A stretch of DNA of 64,000 bases, from contig NW_019091383.1 in assembly GCF_001949145.1 (NCBI RefSeq), positions 2,067,752 through 2,131,751 on the forward strand, in the 5' to 3' direction. Positions 35,035 through 49,315 of this stretch are shown here, piece by piece; within the stretch, counting starts at the first letter, position 1; each line of letters begins with the position of its first letter. The notes below the pieces were generated by a model. The model saw only the letters and a list, made by a program, of their open reading frames with translations. It was not told where the DNA came from and did not search any database. A program made the position numbers and the translations under genes. The DNA is from Acanthaster planci. Its lineage: Eukaryota > Echinodermata > Asteroidea > Valvatida > Acanthasteridae.

Positions 35035-38000
35035 TTGGCGCAAGCGTTGACGCGCATAGGGAAAGGCACCTTTATGGGCGTAACATACACGAAACAATGT
35101 TGTTGGGTTACAATAACAATTACACCGGTTTGGAGTTTTAATGTCACCGTGCATAGTATGTGAAATTTCGTGTGGTCAGAAAGCAACAGAACGTAGGAAT
35201 AAAATTGGTATAAGATCTTCGAATAGTTAGTTTGCCCTTTTAGTTAATATCGTCTGAGCTGCTATGGAATCAGTCGCGCAAAAAGGATGTCTTGTGGACG
35301 GAGGGGAAAATATTGCTTTTTTAAGGTGGCTTTGGATTGTACCCTAAGGTGCAAGACCACTATTAGCAACGAATTACCAAGCTCTGTGAACCCTTTGAGC
35401 GTTAAGATTTCCTACTACTTCACAAGGTCGTGGCACTGTAGTAGTCATTGTGTCATTCAGAAGTTACAAACCCAGCGCTCGTCTGGGGGCCAAAGCATAA
35501 AGCAAGTAATTTGTCATAGGTCGCTTCTGTCGACGAATGGGGAAATGTCATATTGTGGAATGAAGCACTCGCTTTCTGTTTCTAAACAGTCGCTGTTTCG
35601 AAATGTATTACAGAAGTGTCAATCAGTATTCAAAAATAACATCCACCAATACCACGGCATGAGAGGAAATAAAGATGGAAAGGTGATTTAATTAATTACG
35701 CTGGATATTCGAGCACATTATGGGCAATATTGAACAAGAATGGGTAAGAAAAATTCTGTATACTGCAACTTCGAAAAGGAGGAATTCCTTTCGTTTAGGT
35801 CACAAGACTATGGCGGCTACCTGTCCTTTGTTCGTCAAAAGCACTTGATCTGGGAATTAGACTCGTTGTAATGAACTTTGCCCCTTAAGGTTATGGATTT
35901 GTCAAGGAGTTGGCGCCTCACGGTACAGTTGAGTCGAAGGACTGTGTCACTTTCCCAAAACGGCCGTATACAGAAAAGTCGTAGGCAACTACACAGTCTG
36001 GCGTCGATTAGAAACGGCACCCTGATCTCATCTGAATAGGATTGGGAACTTGTTAGATATCTGCATATCAGCAGTAGGTGAAAGGAAAAGTTTGTTTATA
36101 CATAAGTGAGTTGACATTGTTGACAAACTTTGATTTAAAGGGGAAAAGGGAGCAAAGTGTGCATGCGCTAACGGTTAGCCAAGAAAAAAACTTTGATATA
36201 AGCTACAAACTATGGTTGATTGGTCATTAGGATTTATTTTTCATTCAGTTTACTCTGGTCACCAGTAGAGAACCGAACATCACCTCAAATGACCTAAGAA
36301 TAATCACACTCATGTCTCTGTCGTGTCAAAGCCAGCTAGGCTTACCGTCTACCCACAGGACAAAAGTCACTCGACTCTAAAATGTCCTTTCCAAAACATC
36401 AGGGTTAATTTTACAGCGTCGCTTAGGCAACGCTGCACTTTACCCGCGTTACAGTGGCGTTAAAGTGCGTGTCTAGTTTTCTCAAGTGGAAATTTGACTA
36501 CAGAATATACGCAAATAGGTTCAAAGTGCGTATTTGGTGATAAATCCATGGAGAAAATGCACAAAATACCAGTGTTCAGCGGCGTATCCAGTGGATGGGA
36601 TGGGGCAAGCTTTCGGTACTTCCCATTGAGGTTGAGGATTGCTTATGTGGTGAAAAATTGGGCGGTCATTTCCAGAAAAAAAACCTCCCTTTCATCCAAG
36701 ACCTGGATACGCCACTGCCACCATTATAACCAGTTCGTTTGATGCAGGTCACAATACATGTATCATGTTTCTACAGGTCTTAAACAGGCCTATTCGCCAT
36801 TCATTTCCCCCGAGTCAAGTCAAGTCCCAAGCCATTTTTGTGGAGTCTATTTGCAATCGCACTCAGCATGATACGTGTATAGGTGTAATCTGCCTGGGAT
36901 TTCTTTGTTGCTGCCACTGGTGATTTTTACAAACGGGTTTGACTTGCTTTTATTTCAATATTGTGTGGCAATGTGTCAAACGATAAAATATCGGTATAAT
37001 GAAAGTGGACAGGTTTGCTTTTGCATCTGGAAAGTCAAGAGTTTTCCACGAGTATTTTGCCTTTTGTTTATTTTAACAAAAGCTGCTAATGTAAAAGAGT
37101 ACAATTGGTTCAAGTCCAGTCTTTTCCGAAATCAAGTCAATCCGCAAGTATTTTTTCCCAAGCCAAGGCTCGTGTCAAAAAAATGTACCTGGAATCCAAT
37201 TCCCAATCAGCCAGTCAAGTCAACAACACCGACGTGAAGATGTTCAGCTCCCCCGATTTTAAACCGGAAAAATTTGGTCTGATGGAATGAGAGGACTGCA
37301 GTTCACGCACTTTTCAACCTCCAAATGCTGTTTCCACTGTACGAACATTTCCCCGCCCCGTTTGACAGCGGCCAGCACACTGCGCTGCCAGACTGTTCAC
37401 CCCTTCCGCCTTGCGGTACGGTGATGGATTTCATCGCCAATGACGTGCACTCTGCGCGTGCCAAACGCTCGAGTGTTAACCTGACGAAGGGCGGTGATCA
37501 ATTTTGTCACAACAGGTGCATATTTGACTTCACCCCTTTAAAAAAAAAGAAAAAAGCTAACTTCCAGGAATTTGTCTTCGACTCCGCCCATTGATACTTG
37601 TCTGTGACCCTTGAGGGAACCGTTGTGGCTGGTCGCAGGGCTAAAATTAGCCATTTTCTGCACTAAAAGCAGTCAGCTATGGATAAGATGTGTCAATTTG
37701 GGCTTTCTCCATCTTTAAGGAACAGACGTGTGTGTGGGTGTTACCAAAACGTGTTTCTGAGAACCTTTCGCTACGATACATTATTAGAAGGTTTGCATTC
37801 CTGATGGTCCTCTAAGACATGAGTGAAATGTGCGAGGCAAAAGCATGTGGCGCTAGGCCAAAAATCATGGCGCGTTTTCTTTGCATCGTCCGCTAAAATC
37901 TACGTATTTCTATGGGACTTTTTACTTCGCCGGACGTCATCAGCTATGCTACCTCACTTAATGAATAAAATTAAACTTGTTTACCAACTTGCATACTTAA

Positions 38001-38330
38001 TGCCACATTATCAGTCCCAGGAGTGAATTTCGAAACACCTAGTAGTTGGCTCACTGATTGATCGTTAACAGTGAAATCCAGATAACAATCTGTATACTTG
38101 GAACACCTGTTCGAAATAAGCCAAATTTGTGACGTTATGCGAGGCATATTTCGTCCTTCAAATACGATAACGAGGGTGCTGGCAACGACGATATTTCTAA
38201 TCCTGGTGGGGTCTCCCCGAGGCTTCCAATGTGACAACAGTGTACCGGTCTTAGCTATGCCGCAATTTTTTTTTCTTCTGGGAACCAGACCCAGATGATG
38301 GCAATGCTTTGCACCACGCGCACCTGGTCT
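35035..38330. other. Intergenic, one small MITE only
   Basis: Apart from the MITE at 36577-36717, this has scattered AAGTCAAGTC words (36816-36830 and 37205-37222) that may be the worn ends of a repeat. A 134-codon frame at 35287-35691 lacks protein features. A short frame at 38134-38262 begins with a hydrophobic run like a signal peptide but has no continuing exon. Confidence 0.5.
36577..36717. mobile_element. Short hAT-like MITE (CAGTGGCGTATCCAG ends)
   Basis: The left end CAGCGGCGTATCCAGTGGAT pairs with the complement of the right end, CAGTGGCGTATCCAGGTCTT. A CAGTGGCG start is common in hAT-type MITEs. The element is only 141 bp. The flanking 8-mers CCAGTGTT and CCACCATT agree at 5 of 8 positions, which is too weak to claim a target duplication. 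Confidence 0.68.
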
Positions 38331-39714
38331 CCCGGTTTCGGGTCAACTCGGACCCATGCCAACTCGGCCCCAATACTAACCCGGAACCACAACCAACTCG
38401 TACCCAATACTAACTCGGACCTACGACCAATTCGGACCCACCCTGAGTCAACTCGGACCCAACCCCAGGAGCGTGATTAACTTTTTGAAAATGTTTATTT
38501 TGTCCACTTTTACATTTTATCATTTGGTAAATGACACTTTTACACTGCATGCTGCCAAGATGTAACGTCCTCTCTACACGTAATGTAGGGAAACAGTGGC
38601 ACAGGCTTCCCAGAATTTCTCCGTTTTCGAGTTTGAACAGGCACGGTGGCTGAAAACCGTACAGGACTAGATTTGATATCAGTGATGGCTTGGAACAAGT
38701 GATAAGTAACCGACGAGCGTCGTATTTTAATGACGCACATTTCCTTTGATGTCTTATTTGCCACTTGTAATCTGGAATCTTAATCAGTTATTAGCTTCCG
38801 ATTGACCACAAAGACTGATTTTGTCACCTTCCATCCTTGAAACCCTATGATCGGGGAGTGGGAGCTTTGGACAACCAATGGGAGCGCCTTTTGGAGTGTG
38901 ATTGACAGTACCAAATCATTGACGCCCTTTCTCCGAAGTTTTTTTGGCACTCCAGATCACCAGCAGAAATCGAATAAACTTTCACCAAACAGCCCCCAAA
39001 GTTTTTGTTGCAATAAAAAACCACAGGTAGGCCCTTCTGATGTACATAAGAGATGCTGCATAAGTACAACACATACTGCCGATGTACCTCAATATCACGA
39101 ACATTAACCTTTTATAGTGTCTCATGGTGTTATCCCCCACCTCACTTTTCAAATTTTTTTGACCTGGCAAGTTTTACACCTCCACCTTGCCCCACCCCCC
39201 CTCCCCGAATACCGGCAAAATTAAGGCAGATGGAGAAATTCATCCATGCAGGCCTAAACCGACTGTCCAAATAACGCAAATAGGTTGGCAATTTCGAACA
39301 ACACAAATCAAATCAGTTTAAAATAAAAATGTGGAATATTTCTTATTGTCTTAAACTTGGAGACAGTTTTGAAGCGTCGTATGTCTGCTCGCAAGCTCAT
39401 TATTAATATTTTGTGATCCCACTTTTTTTTATTTTTTACAATAAGACGGGCCATAATCACGAGGGATCATAGAATTATTTATATAAATCCTGAATTTGCA
39501 ATTGATAGTTTCGATTCTGAGTATTTCTTTCACAAAAAGTATTTGGTGTAGTGCAACTATAAGACTCAGTGGGTCCGAGTTGACTCGAGGTGGGTCCGAG
39601 TTAGCGTGGGTCCGAGTTGGTTGTGGGTCCGAGATGGTCGTGGGTCCGAGTTAGTATTGGGTCCGAGTTGGTTTGGGTCCGAGTTGGTTTGGGTCCGAGT
39701 TGACCTGATCCCGG
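38331..39714. mobile_element. Foldback-type element with tandem-repeat arms
   Basis: The left arm (38331-38462) is seven tandem units near CAACTCGGACCCA, spaced about 16-21 bases. The right arm (39571-39714) is about eight units of the exact complement, TGGGTCCGAGTTG. Unit order is also shared (spacers AATACTA, then ACGAC, then GAGT), so the arms are true inverted copies and not two independent satellites. Both outer edges carry CCGG before GGTCAACTCGG. The right arm is closer to the consensus than the left. The 1.1 kb middle has no transposase or convincing open frame. Arms made of tandem repeats are the hallmark of Foldback-like transposons. Confidence 0.82.
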
Positions 39715-42700
39715 TCACCCATATAAATGACCACTAACCTGCGTACATAGTACCAGTTGTGGAGAGCCAGCGAATGTAATTGCTAAAACACTGAATGTGG
39801 TGGGGGGGGGAGTCTCCGCCCATTACTGCCTCCACTCTTCCAACTGGTTACGCTGTCGATCCTGGTAATACAGCGAACGCTATTATGTTAGCTCTAACCT
39901 TTATGTAAAATTTCCCTTTCGGATTTGTTTTAAAGGACACCCCTTCTTCTCTGTTAGTTAACCAAACCGTGTATATTCTATATGCATTTTATTTCGTGTC
40001 CTTATTGTATTTCTCTTTTCTCGCTCTAACCACGGAGGAATGAAAAATACAATCAATTATGGTTTTAATCACGTGGCTTTGTGGGTGCTAATGTGTAAAT
40101 CACCAGTGACGTTTATCTGTAAAAAGATTGAATTTCCGAAACTTGCATGAAAAAGATCCATCACTAGTACATTCCGACATCACAAAATGTTCGCACCCCA
40201 AGGGATCATTCCCCTCCGACAGATTACCACAAGGAACTCGCTGGGGGTGTGGCATGTCACCAGCAGAGGCGATTACAAGTGCTAATGCACCGGCCCCCCC
40301 CCCATCCCCAACACGGACACGAATCGTGGCCCGCTCAAAGACCGCGCGTTTTACGCGGGAAGTAAATTCATTAGTGGGGTGCCGGACACATACATCAAAA
40401 ATTGATCATCTTCGCTAGTCAGCAACAAGGCAATGATTCCCTTGGGGTCAGCCGCCATTAAGGGCCCTCCATCAGTTCGCCGGTTCCTGCTGAATTATTA
40501 GTCGGATTTTTCTCTCCCTCAAGGCAGGGAGCTGTGGATTGGAGTGATGAATTGGGTGGCCGCTCGGAAGTCGGAGGTACCACGTGCTTCGGCTTCTGCA
40601 CTGTTGCGACCGGTCAGGCGAGCGCGTCGGGTTGATTAATTCCCAACACGGATTCCACGCCCGTCCTTTTGTTGTCTGTTGAGGCCAAAGCGTTTTTTTT
40701 TCTGGAGGATGTTATAATGGTTAAAAATGAAATTCACTTTCGAACTGAGGTCAGCCATTGTTATGCCTCAGTAGGGTTAGTAAACAAGAAAACTGTATGG
40801 TCACAGTCTGCGGGAACTTTGAAGAAGCTGACCTGGTCCTATTCCATTAATTGTAATTTTCCCCGACGCTGTCATGTAACAATCACGGGTGCACTGAAAA
40901 ATAAAATAATAATTAACCACAAATGAACCTTGTAGTTTGCAGAGCTGTGACCATTTAAAATGAAAAGGTAGGACCTTAGTATTTGGCCCATTGGTCCTAC
41001 CGTCTTAGAGTTTTTTGTGAGCGAGCGTTGCCCAATATTTTAACAGAATAAAACAGACTTTCGGTCACTGATCTCCGCATCCGCATCGATACGCAACTAT
41101 TTATAACACGAAATAAAAGAGGTGCGTTAGTGGGCAAACGCCAGCTGTTTCTTCTGTTGTAAATGACCATGTACAATCAAAACTGTAAGTTGCGATGACA
41201 TCAACAATTTTGACAGGAACATTAGAGCTACACTTCTCTAGATATTGGTCTCACAAAAATTCACCTATATAATAATTATGACGTAAGTTGACTATAATGA
41301 CGTCAAGAACGATGACATAATTGAATTGTCCGGTGGGTTGACATAAAGTTGTAACCAAATTGCACTTGTACTTGTGTTTATATACCTGGGCCTTAGAAAC
41401 ATGTCTCTTTAATTTAAAACTGCCAAAACACTCAAACTAGACCCATTTAAATCATTACATACAGACAAACTCTTTACCAGAGCAAATGTGAGCTCCATTA
41501 AATGATTAAATGTACTGTCCGACAAAAGGGAATCAACCGTATCATGTTAACGTTATAATCACGTGTCAACATCATGCGCTTGAAGGTCAAAATGTACAAT
41601 GCACCAGGAACGCACAATGTATCAAGCGATATACATATTGGTCACCGTGCTGACTCCATGGAAGTGCCTAGAAAGTGGACAAAATTTCATGATTATTAAA
41701 CCACGCCGTTACTTCACGTCGTGTCATTTTAAATACAGATTCTGCTCTGCTGAACGTGGAGCTGGAAGAAAGACATGAAAACACACGGTCTCATACTAGG
41801 GCGGGTCCAGGGCGGGGCAACGGGGACCACGCCCTCAGGAGTAAAATAAGAAAAATAGAGAAAGTCGATTTTTTGCTTTATTTCATTCAACTTTCTTCTC
41901 AAACCGTGTAAAGCATCAGGATGTAGCCCTACCTCCAAAACCTCTGTAAAAGTTACATGAACAAATTTCCAAAACTGTTGTCCCCTTAAAAAACAAGTTT
42001 GGTCCCCTAAGAATTTGGTTCTGGATCCAACCTTGGTTTCATACTCACCAAGTGAGTAAGTTCTATACATTTTGAATTTTCAAAAGAGTATCGTAATCTA
42101 AAAATACGCCATATGACATCTTATGCCAGTATCACGACATGATTAAAATGGATAGAGTTTCCTAACAAAGGACACAATATCCGCAATTCTTCAAAATTAT
42201 GTCAATTAGCAAAGTGCCAGTAGAAATTAATTTATATAAAATTTCAATGAAATCTGAATGAGTACGTCATCGTGACTTGGCTTCAAGAATACGACATACA
42301 GTTTAGTTTCCAAATGACTGGCCAATTTCATGTTAACAAGACCTTGTTTAAATATTTAAATCACGAATCGTGCTTTTGATGACGTCATCATGACCTAACA
42401 CATTGTCCAAACAACCCATCGTCCCACTTGAACTACATAAGGTCTTTCAGAAAGAATTTGAAAAAACAAAACTAATGTAGCCGAGGAGATAAGTCGAAAC
42501 GAATGTTAACTTAAGGCAAATTTTAACAAATCTTTCCAAAATCATGTATGACGTAATTATGAAGTCATCCCAAGTTTTACGTGCAACGCACCTTGTTTTG
42601 AGTTTGTGTAAAGGTTAAACCAAATCGTTTTGGATATATAAGGTTCGGAGATTTGAGCCTGCAAAGAATTCCAATTTGCGGGCGTGTCATCTTGACGAAT

Positions 42701-45700
42701 ATATTCGCGGATCATCTTTTGGGTGATTTGAGGGTGGCAAAATCAAAAGAAGTAAAAACATGGATATAGGTTACTGTGTAGTACTGGAGTCGTTCGAGTT
42801 AAAAAAAATGCAGTTTTCTGAGGCGGTTTCTGTTCAGTTCTATTCCGCCAGTTGTCACATTGACGCGTATAACGGTGTATTGCGAAGTCACAAGTTTTTT
42901 TTTTACTTTGTCCTCTCAACCGTACCTCATAAATTCTTCAAACACCCTTCAGTTTGTCAGAGGCATTGCTGCTTGTTATAGATGTTACAAAAAGGCCTAC
43001 AATGTGATTCTGTTCACATACAGGTGTACGTAAATAATAGGTTCCCGAAACAGCTAAAACGAAATTTCTATGGTGAAATAAGAACATGGTTTAGGGAAAG
43101 TATTCCAAGCAAGGGCAAGGCAAGCACATCCTCCTTTTAGGCACACAAATGCTCAAAAAATGGGACCAGTGCCGTAAGACAGCCCTAGACACCTCAAGCA
43201 CTGTTTCTTCTCACGTGACTCATACGTCTCGAAAGCACGGTAGCGGGGACAAAAATGCAAGACTCGCATAGATTCAAGCCCGTGGCTAAAGATACTAGCC
43301 AATGGACCCCTTCGGTGGAAAAAAATCGTCCCAAGTCCATACTAATCTGCGTTTGACTTGACCAAGAGTGTAGGCCTATGCAATAACCGCCCAGGACCTG
43401 TTCGTGCAGCGGCAGCAATGACTATCTCACTAAGTACTCTGGCACATCTTTTATTCATTCTGTTAATTCCGATCTCTTTTGTAACCTTTAGGGCGTTCGG
43501 GCCATTTTGTCTGAAGGTTCATTGGGACAATGTAGGGGCAAACGAACACGGTCACACTCGGTACTGAAGTAACCTTTCACATTAGTAAGAATTTTTAGGC
43601 AGAAGCCCAAGAGCTAAAAGCATGACTTTGGACAGCACCATGACCAGATATCTCAAAAAGGGCTTAGGCCCCTACATACCTTTGTAGGATTACTGTCTTT
43701 TAGTCTCTCGCCGTTTTTCTTGCATGTATACACCCTAAATTTCTAAAAAGATCATATATCAACTCAACTCATGGTATAAAACGTCTGCATAATCTGAAAA
43801 CCTGATGATTTGCTAGCCATTGACCCCCCCCCACACACTACATCCGACACCAATTAACAAACCGCGAGACAGTTAATGAAATATGGCTCGCAATTTGTTT
43901 TATCTAATTAATTCCTCCACGAGGAGCCAGAGGCTGGCTGGCACAGGTATGATCAATGCACCGCAGGCGCAGACTACAATGCATACGGGAACCGTCGGCT
44001 AATGTAAGCAACGACATACGGAACATCGGGACAGAGAAAGAAAAACGGGAAGGGATTCGGAAAATGAAGAGGACCGGCGGTATTGAGTTCAAATCCAAAT
44101 CGAACCTTAGAAAGTCACCTGTTATAGAAACGGAAATAGCATACATCGCCTCACCGTTTCGGTGATATTCATGTATGCGTGGTTATCGTGAATTCTCACA
44201 ATTTTGCATTTTACATATACACAACACAATGCCCAACTCCCCTCCCCCCAAAAAATACTTTGCCACTTATCAATTCGTTACAAAATATCAAAGAGCATTT
44301 TAAAATTCACTGTTATTTGTATGAAAAGATAGGCAATCTGATTGCCCAAGGGTGTTTACTGCTATGCAAGCCCAAGATGTAGCTGCCGTCAACATAAAAG
44401 GTTTCATTATTCATCGACAAATATTATGTGGTTCCCTCATTTATCCTCCGGGCCGGCCGTAAATGAGGTACTCCCTACGGGCGATTCGCTGGGGCGGAAA
44501 GTGCAGGACCGCCCTACATTGGATAGGTATTAACGCTGTTGGGTCTTCACAGGCCAAAAGACACTGACTAAAGGAGGATTATCATTTTAATGAGCCCCCA
44601 GAAATACAAGCCGTATAGTGGGGAGTGCGTCAATCGTAGGTGATGATTTGCAACTTCCTCTAAATGGGATATGCCAGACTACAAAGAAAATATTGAAGAT
44701 GTAGAGTAAATTTGATAACAAGGTTACCATAAAAGAAACCTTTTCAAGGCGATAGTGTTCTAAATGTACACCGAATGCAATATCTGTTCGCCCAAGATAT
44801 AATACTCCTTTTGAGAAACTACTTAACTTTAAGTATACATGTATTTGAAGTAAGAATCTCATCCCACCTTCCCATTCCTAACATGCAGCCAATTTTACAT
44901 ACTGGGCATGGATTATACAGGTGTCTATTTGTATCCCCTTGGATATCTCAAACACATTCTTGGTATTCGGTGAAGGGGGTGGGGAATACGGGCAATGAAA
45001 GGAAGTTACAAGCTGTGCCATATATTTTGCGTACTTCATATGTTTTAACTTAAAGATTCGTACAGAGTATACAAGAATCTTGACACCACAAGGGCCAACT
45101 GGGATGCAAGCAGATGGGGTGTCAGTTTCGATTGCCAAGAAAACTAGGAAACCCTGTCAGAATCATTAGGTGCTGGTTATAAGCGATGGAGTGTGAAAAG
45201 GTCATCACATATGGCAAGATCCCGCGTGATTACAAACTTGTCCAAAAACAGGGACTGCAATTTGTAAACGTGTGTCAGCAAAGGTGTCACAGTAATCATG
45301 GGGAAACAAGCAGCACACTTGTGCACAAATCTACCAATGACGGAAGTGCACCACAAAAGTTATTCAATTGCCTGAAATCAAGTCGTCATCTTTCCATATA
45401 GAGCTACACTGGTGATTTAGGAAAAAAAGTTATTTGAAAAAAATACTGCAGTTACAGAACAACAGTTATATTGGCCAATCTGATTTTGATTTCAAGCACT
45501 GACCAATCACATTAATATAATTTTTCAGCCAAGCGACTGGCTCCATTTTAAAAGATATACGATGTTGTGTAGATTTGTCTTTAAAATATTTTCTTAAAGT
45601 CTACTTACCTGAAAGTTGATGAGCTGGTACTTAGGACAAAAACTGAGGTAAAAAAACTAACTGGTTTACTTCCCACGTAGGGTAACACATAAAATGTCTG

Positions 45701-45800
45701 GCTTCTTTGTCATCTAATCCTAAATGCAATGGAAATGTCAAAAAGGTTTATCTTTGCCCACGTCATGTGAGAGAAATGCCTGACAAGTCACATTTCGACC
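39715..45800. other. Intergenic, no supported gene
   Basis: Mostly AT-rich. GC-rich islands at about 40440-40660 and 43915-44090 stand out and could be regulatory. Near 41797-41835 a GGGCGGGTCCAGGGCGGGGC stretch resembles the worn end of the GGGGCGGATCCAGG repeat. No gene can be supported. Confidence 0.55.
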
Positions 45801-45983
45801 CATGGGCGTTGGGGGGGGGACTTCAATAAAAAGGGAAAGAAAAAGGGGAAAAGCAAAACAAAGGAAAATCATGAATTTGCTTGAAAAATCCTCCCACTGG
45901 TAATAAATCAGATGTACTTGAGAAGTGCTCCCCCCCCCTCGAAAAAATCTTTTCCCCCGAAAAAAAGTTTGGCGACGCCCATG
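45801..45983. mobile_element. Small MITE with CATGGGCGTYG ends
   Basis: CATGGGCGTTGG at 45801 and the complement of the right end, CATGGGCGTCGCC (ending 45983), form short inverted termini around 160 bases rich in poly-G, poly-C and poly-A runs. No coding capacity. The short match limits confidence. Confidence 0.5.
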
Positions 45984-48900
45984 CTTCAATCATCACTTCC
46001 AGTTTTTCAAAAACGAAAGACGCCTGAAAGTCGTAACGACCTCGAGCGATTGAACAGCTTTACGGGAACCTTTTTTATACAGAGAAAAGTTGTCACATCA
46101 AACAATAATTGTGAGACTAGATCAACTGGACTTTGGCGAAATACATTTGATAACATCCAACTTTCCTGTGAAGATCATATTGAGAGTGGCTTGGCTATGT
46201 CGTTTTGCATTTTTGAAAATAAACTTTCCCTCTGATAAAACAAGGCTATTGAGACGTAGTACGTATTTCAGTCATGCAAAAATCACACAAGCATTAACCA
46301 TGAGGTGAGTCACCTTTTGATTATGAGAATAATAAAAAGCTTCCACCTTGACATGAATAAAATAAATGTCACTTATGCAAGCCATAAACCACAGCGACGC
46401 ATTAGCATCGGTACTCTCAGGACAGCCGTGCCAATTAGGCAAAGGAACATAGCTACTGGCTCAAGCCTGGGATCCGATTTTCCCACAATCTACCACACCA
46501 ACTTTCATGACTTTCTTGCTTTGTATGACCAAGATCATAAACACAACACGTATATCCGCGTCGATTGAGCTTTTATCTTAATTGCAATTATTTTTCACTG
46601 AGCACAACTAGTGCTGCGTAAGAATACTGTGGAATCTTCTTAATTCTTGAGATACTGACAGAATTGAATTGGTGACTTTCTGAAGGGGATCACTTCAGAA
46701 GCAATGAAAACTTCTACACTGAGAAAAATTTGGTCTGAAAGGAATTTGCGTGGGTTCCGTTTTCAAATCATTGATTTTCAGACAGGGATCCATGGGGGCT
46801 GGGGGTCATATAGTAAAAGTAGAAATATTACATCTTGTAAGGTTATCACTTGTACATGGTAAGTGTCATATGGAGACTGGATTCAAATATGAAGGGAAGT
46901 GCATCAATAACAATGCAATGGAGTATCTATGTGCTCGCTTGTCCGTAACAATTTAGACCTTAAAAACTCGGTCGGGACTAACCCTCCCGCGCAAATTTGC
47001 TTGATCCGCCCCTGGTTTTGCAATGCGGAACACTGATAACCATTCCGTAGGCTTGCATGTGGCTTTATTGACGCGAAGTGAATCAATTATGTCTGGTTTT
47101 TCGCGGCACTTCTTCATGTCTAAATGCAGCTCTAGAGCAGACGGTTTAGGGATTGATAGAAAAATACGGCCGTGATCAAGCGATGCAGTGATGACTCGCG
47201 TCGGTATTGGAAGCTCTTAGTCATGCGTGCCAGCATGTAAACAGCTAAGAAACATGCAACACGTGCCCCATGCACGCAACCGATGCTGGCCAATGCCCCC
47301 TTGCTCTTTTTTTTTAGACTCGCCTAATCATTCTCGTCGGTGTTGAATAACGGCAATTTTGGACTGCGGCTGTTCTGCAGAAGTCTGTGGGTATCCACCT
47401 ATGCTTTTAGAGTGATAATGTTTCTTTCCCTAGCTTTTGATCGGGAAGGGCTGGGCACTGCCATGGTCTCACTCGCTCGGGCTATTACGTCAAAGCCAAA
47501 GTTGGCCACGCCGAGTAATCCTCTATCCAGCCGCGTCGATAATGTTACGGTGACAGCTAACGACGGCCCGTGTTTCCCCTCGAGGGTCTAGCCACTGACT
47601 GAGAGGTGGTGCGGGGGTGGGCCGGTGCGTACGGCTGGGCGCGGACTTTGCGTGCGCCGGGGAGGATGGAGAAGTGGACGCATCGGTGTGCGTCACGGTG
47701 AGGTGCCCCGTTTGTGTGAAAAGGCCAGCAAACTGGACAGTTAGTCATCGTCCTCGCATCTCCAAGCAACAGTGGAGGAATCACGTTTATCTGACGACTG
47801 TGTCGTTGTCTGCCCTTCCACTCAAGATAACTATTTTCAGTCATACCTTTGATGCATCACGGACGATTTTCGTCACACGTGCGTACGCGTGGGCACAAAT
47901 TTACCTATCAAACACGGCCTCATTTCGAAAGCCCTTTTTTAACATGAACCATTCAATGTTAAACTGTAAGGGACCAAATGACAGGTCATCAGTTTATTGT
48001 GTAACTTTTTTAGTTTTCAAACTGAAATGTCATTTACTTATTTAAGCATAAACAGAAAACAGAAATGAAAAGATAAAGTTGCTACACCAAAGAATAAGAG
48101 AGGTACGAAATGAAAAGGCCTGAACGTGACGTGACGGCACCCTAAAGAGAATTACCTCAGCCATTTAGTAACGCTATATTTAAATCCTTTTTCCATTTCT
48201 ACTGATTGGCCGACAGGTAACATGGGGGTGTTGTTCAGCTAATGGGGATGTTCATTATGCCATTGATCAATCTAAGGTGTACTGAAGAGCACATGAACCA
48301 TAGAAAAACCGAATTGTTTTGGTTACTTCATCACAGAGGAGACCCTGAGACGTAAAAGAAAAAAATCAGACCATGAGACATCGATCGACAGACCGTTAAT
48401 AGGTTTCTGCAGCCCCACGGGACAGATTAAAACCTTGAAGGAGCCGGTCTGCGACGTCTCCGGTGGAGAAAAAGCACGAGACGGTGGTCCTTTCAAACCG
48501 AACAGCAGCCATGAACGGCCGTGGCCCTTTAAAGACCCAAAGCCCACACACTCATCAACAGCACGCCTCCTCTGCAGCACTGGAGCTATAAATGTCCTTT
48601 AATACAATAGCGCACATCTCTGTTTCACTTGGGCAGCACTCGCGAGTGTACAGCACGTCCGACCTCCCCTCCTCCCACTGATTCTCTCATCCCTCCCCGT
48701 CTTGATCAGCATCTTTGTGTACCTGACAGTGGTAAGCCGCGTCTGAGCGCCCGTCACTCAAAAGAGGCGAGCCCCGTATTCACGGCGGACAAGATAATCA
48801 ATCAGGCGGGACCAGGTCACGCGCCGGTATCGGTTCATACAGGTTGCCGCGATACCCAAAGACCACGTCCACCAACACTTCTTGTCGCTGTGTCAATACG

Positions 48901-49315
48901 GTGATCGTTTACTCCAGCCGCAACCAGTGACCTGATCACGCGCTGGAGCCATCCCCCAAACCAGCAGAGCGTCACAGCTTCTGATCTTTTCCCGACACTG
49001 CGAACTCTCTCTGCTTCCTGGAGCGCTGGGGCCGTGTTTCGTTTTTTCTTCCGGAGGGGTCTACCCCACGTGTCAGCAATTTGCCCGGTAATTTAGCGAT
49101 GCCCAATTTCCGCCCATCACAATACAGCCGAACCAACGTGCTTTCATCGGCAGTGCATGCGATTGCGTCACCGTCAAAGCGTCTGCCGTATAAAACGGGC
49201 CCATACCAGTCGTACAATTCAGAAGTCGTTTTGGTATACAAGAGGAACCGTCTCAACCATTAGCAATTAGCATAGTTGTAGCCAGCCCTACAGATGAAAG
49301 CATAGATCTTTTTTG

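Noticed and set aside
38134-38262. Short frame starting with a hydrophobic signal-like segment
   Set aside because: The start MRGIFRPSNTITRVLATTI looks secretory, but there is no mature domain, no convincing donor site, and it borders a transposon.
46783-47015. Possible 233 bp element between CAGGGATCCATGGGGG and GGATCCGCCCCTGG-like ends
   Set aside because: The left end lacks the GGC of the presumed terminus and the match is too short to be sure the two belong together.
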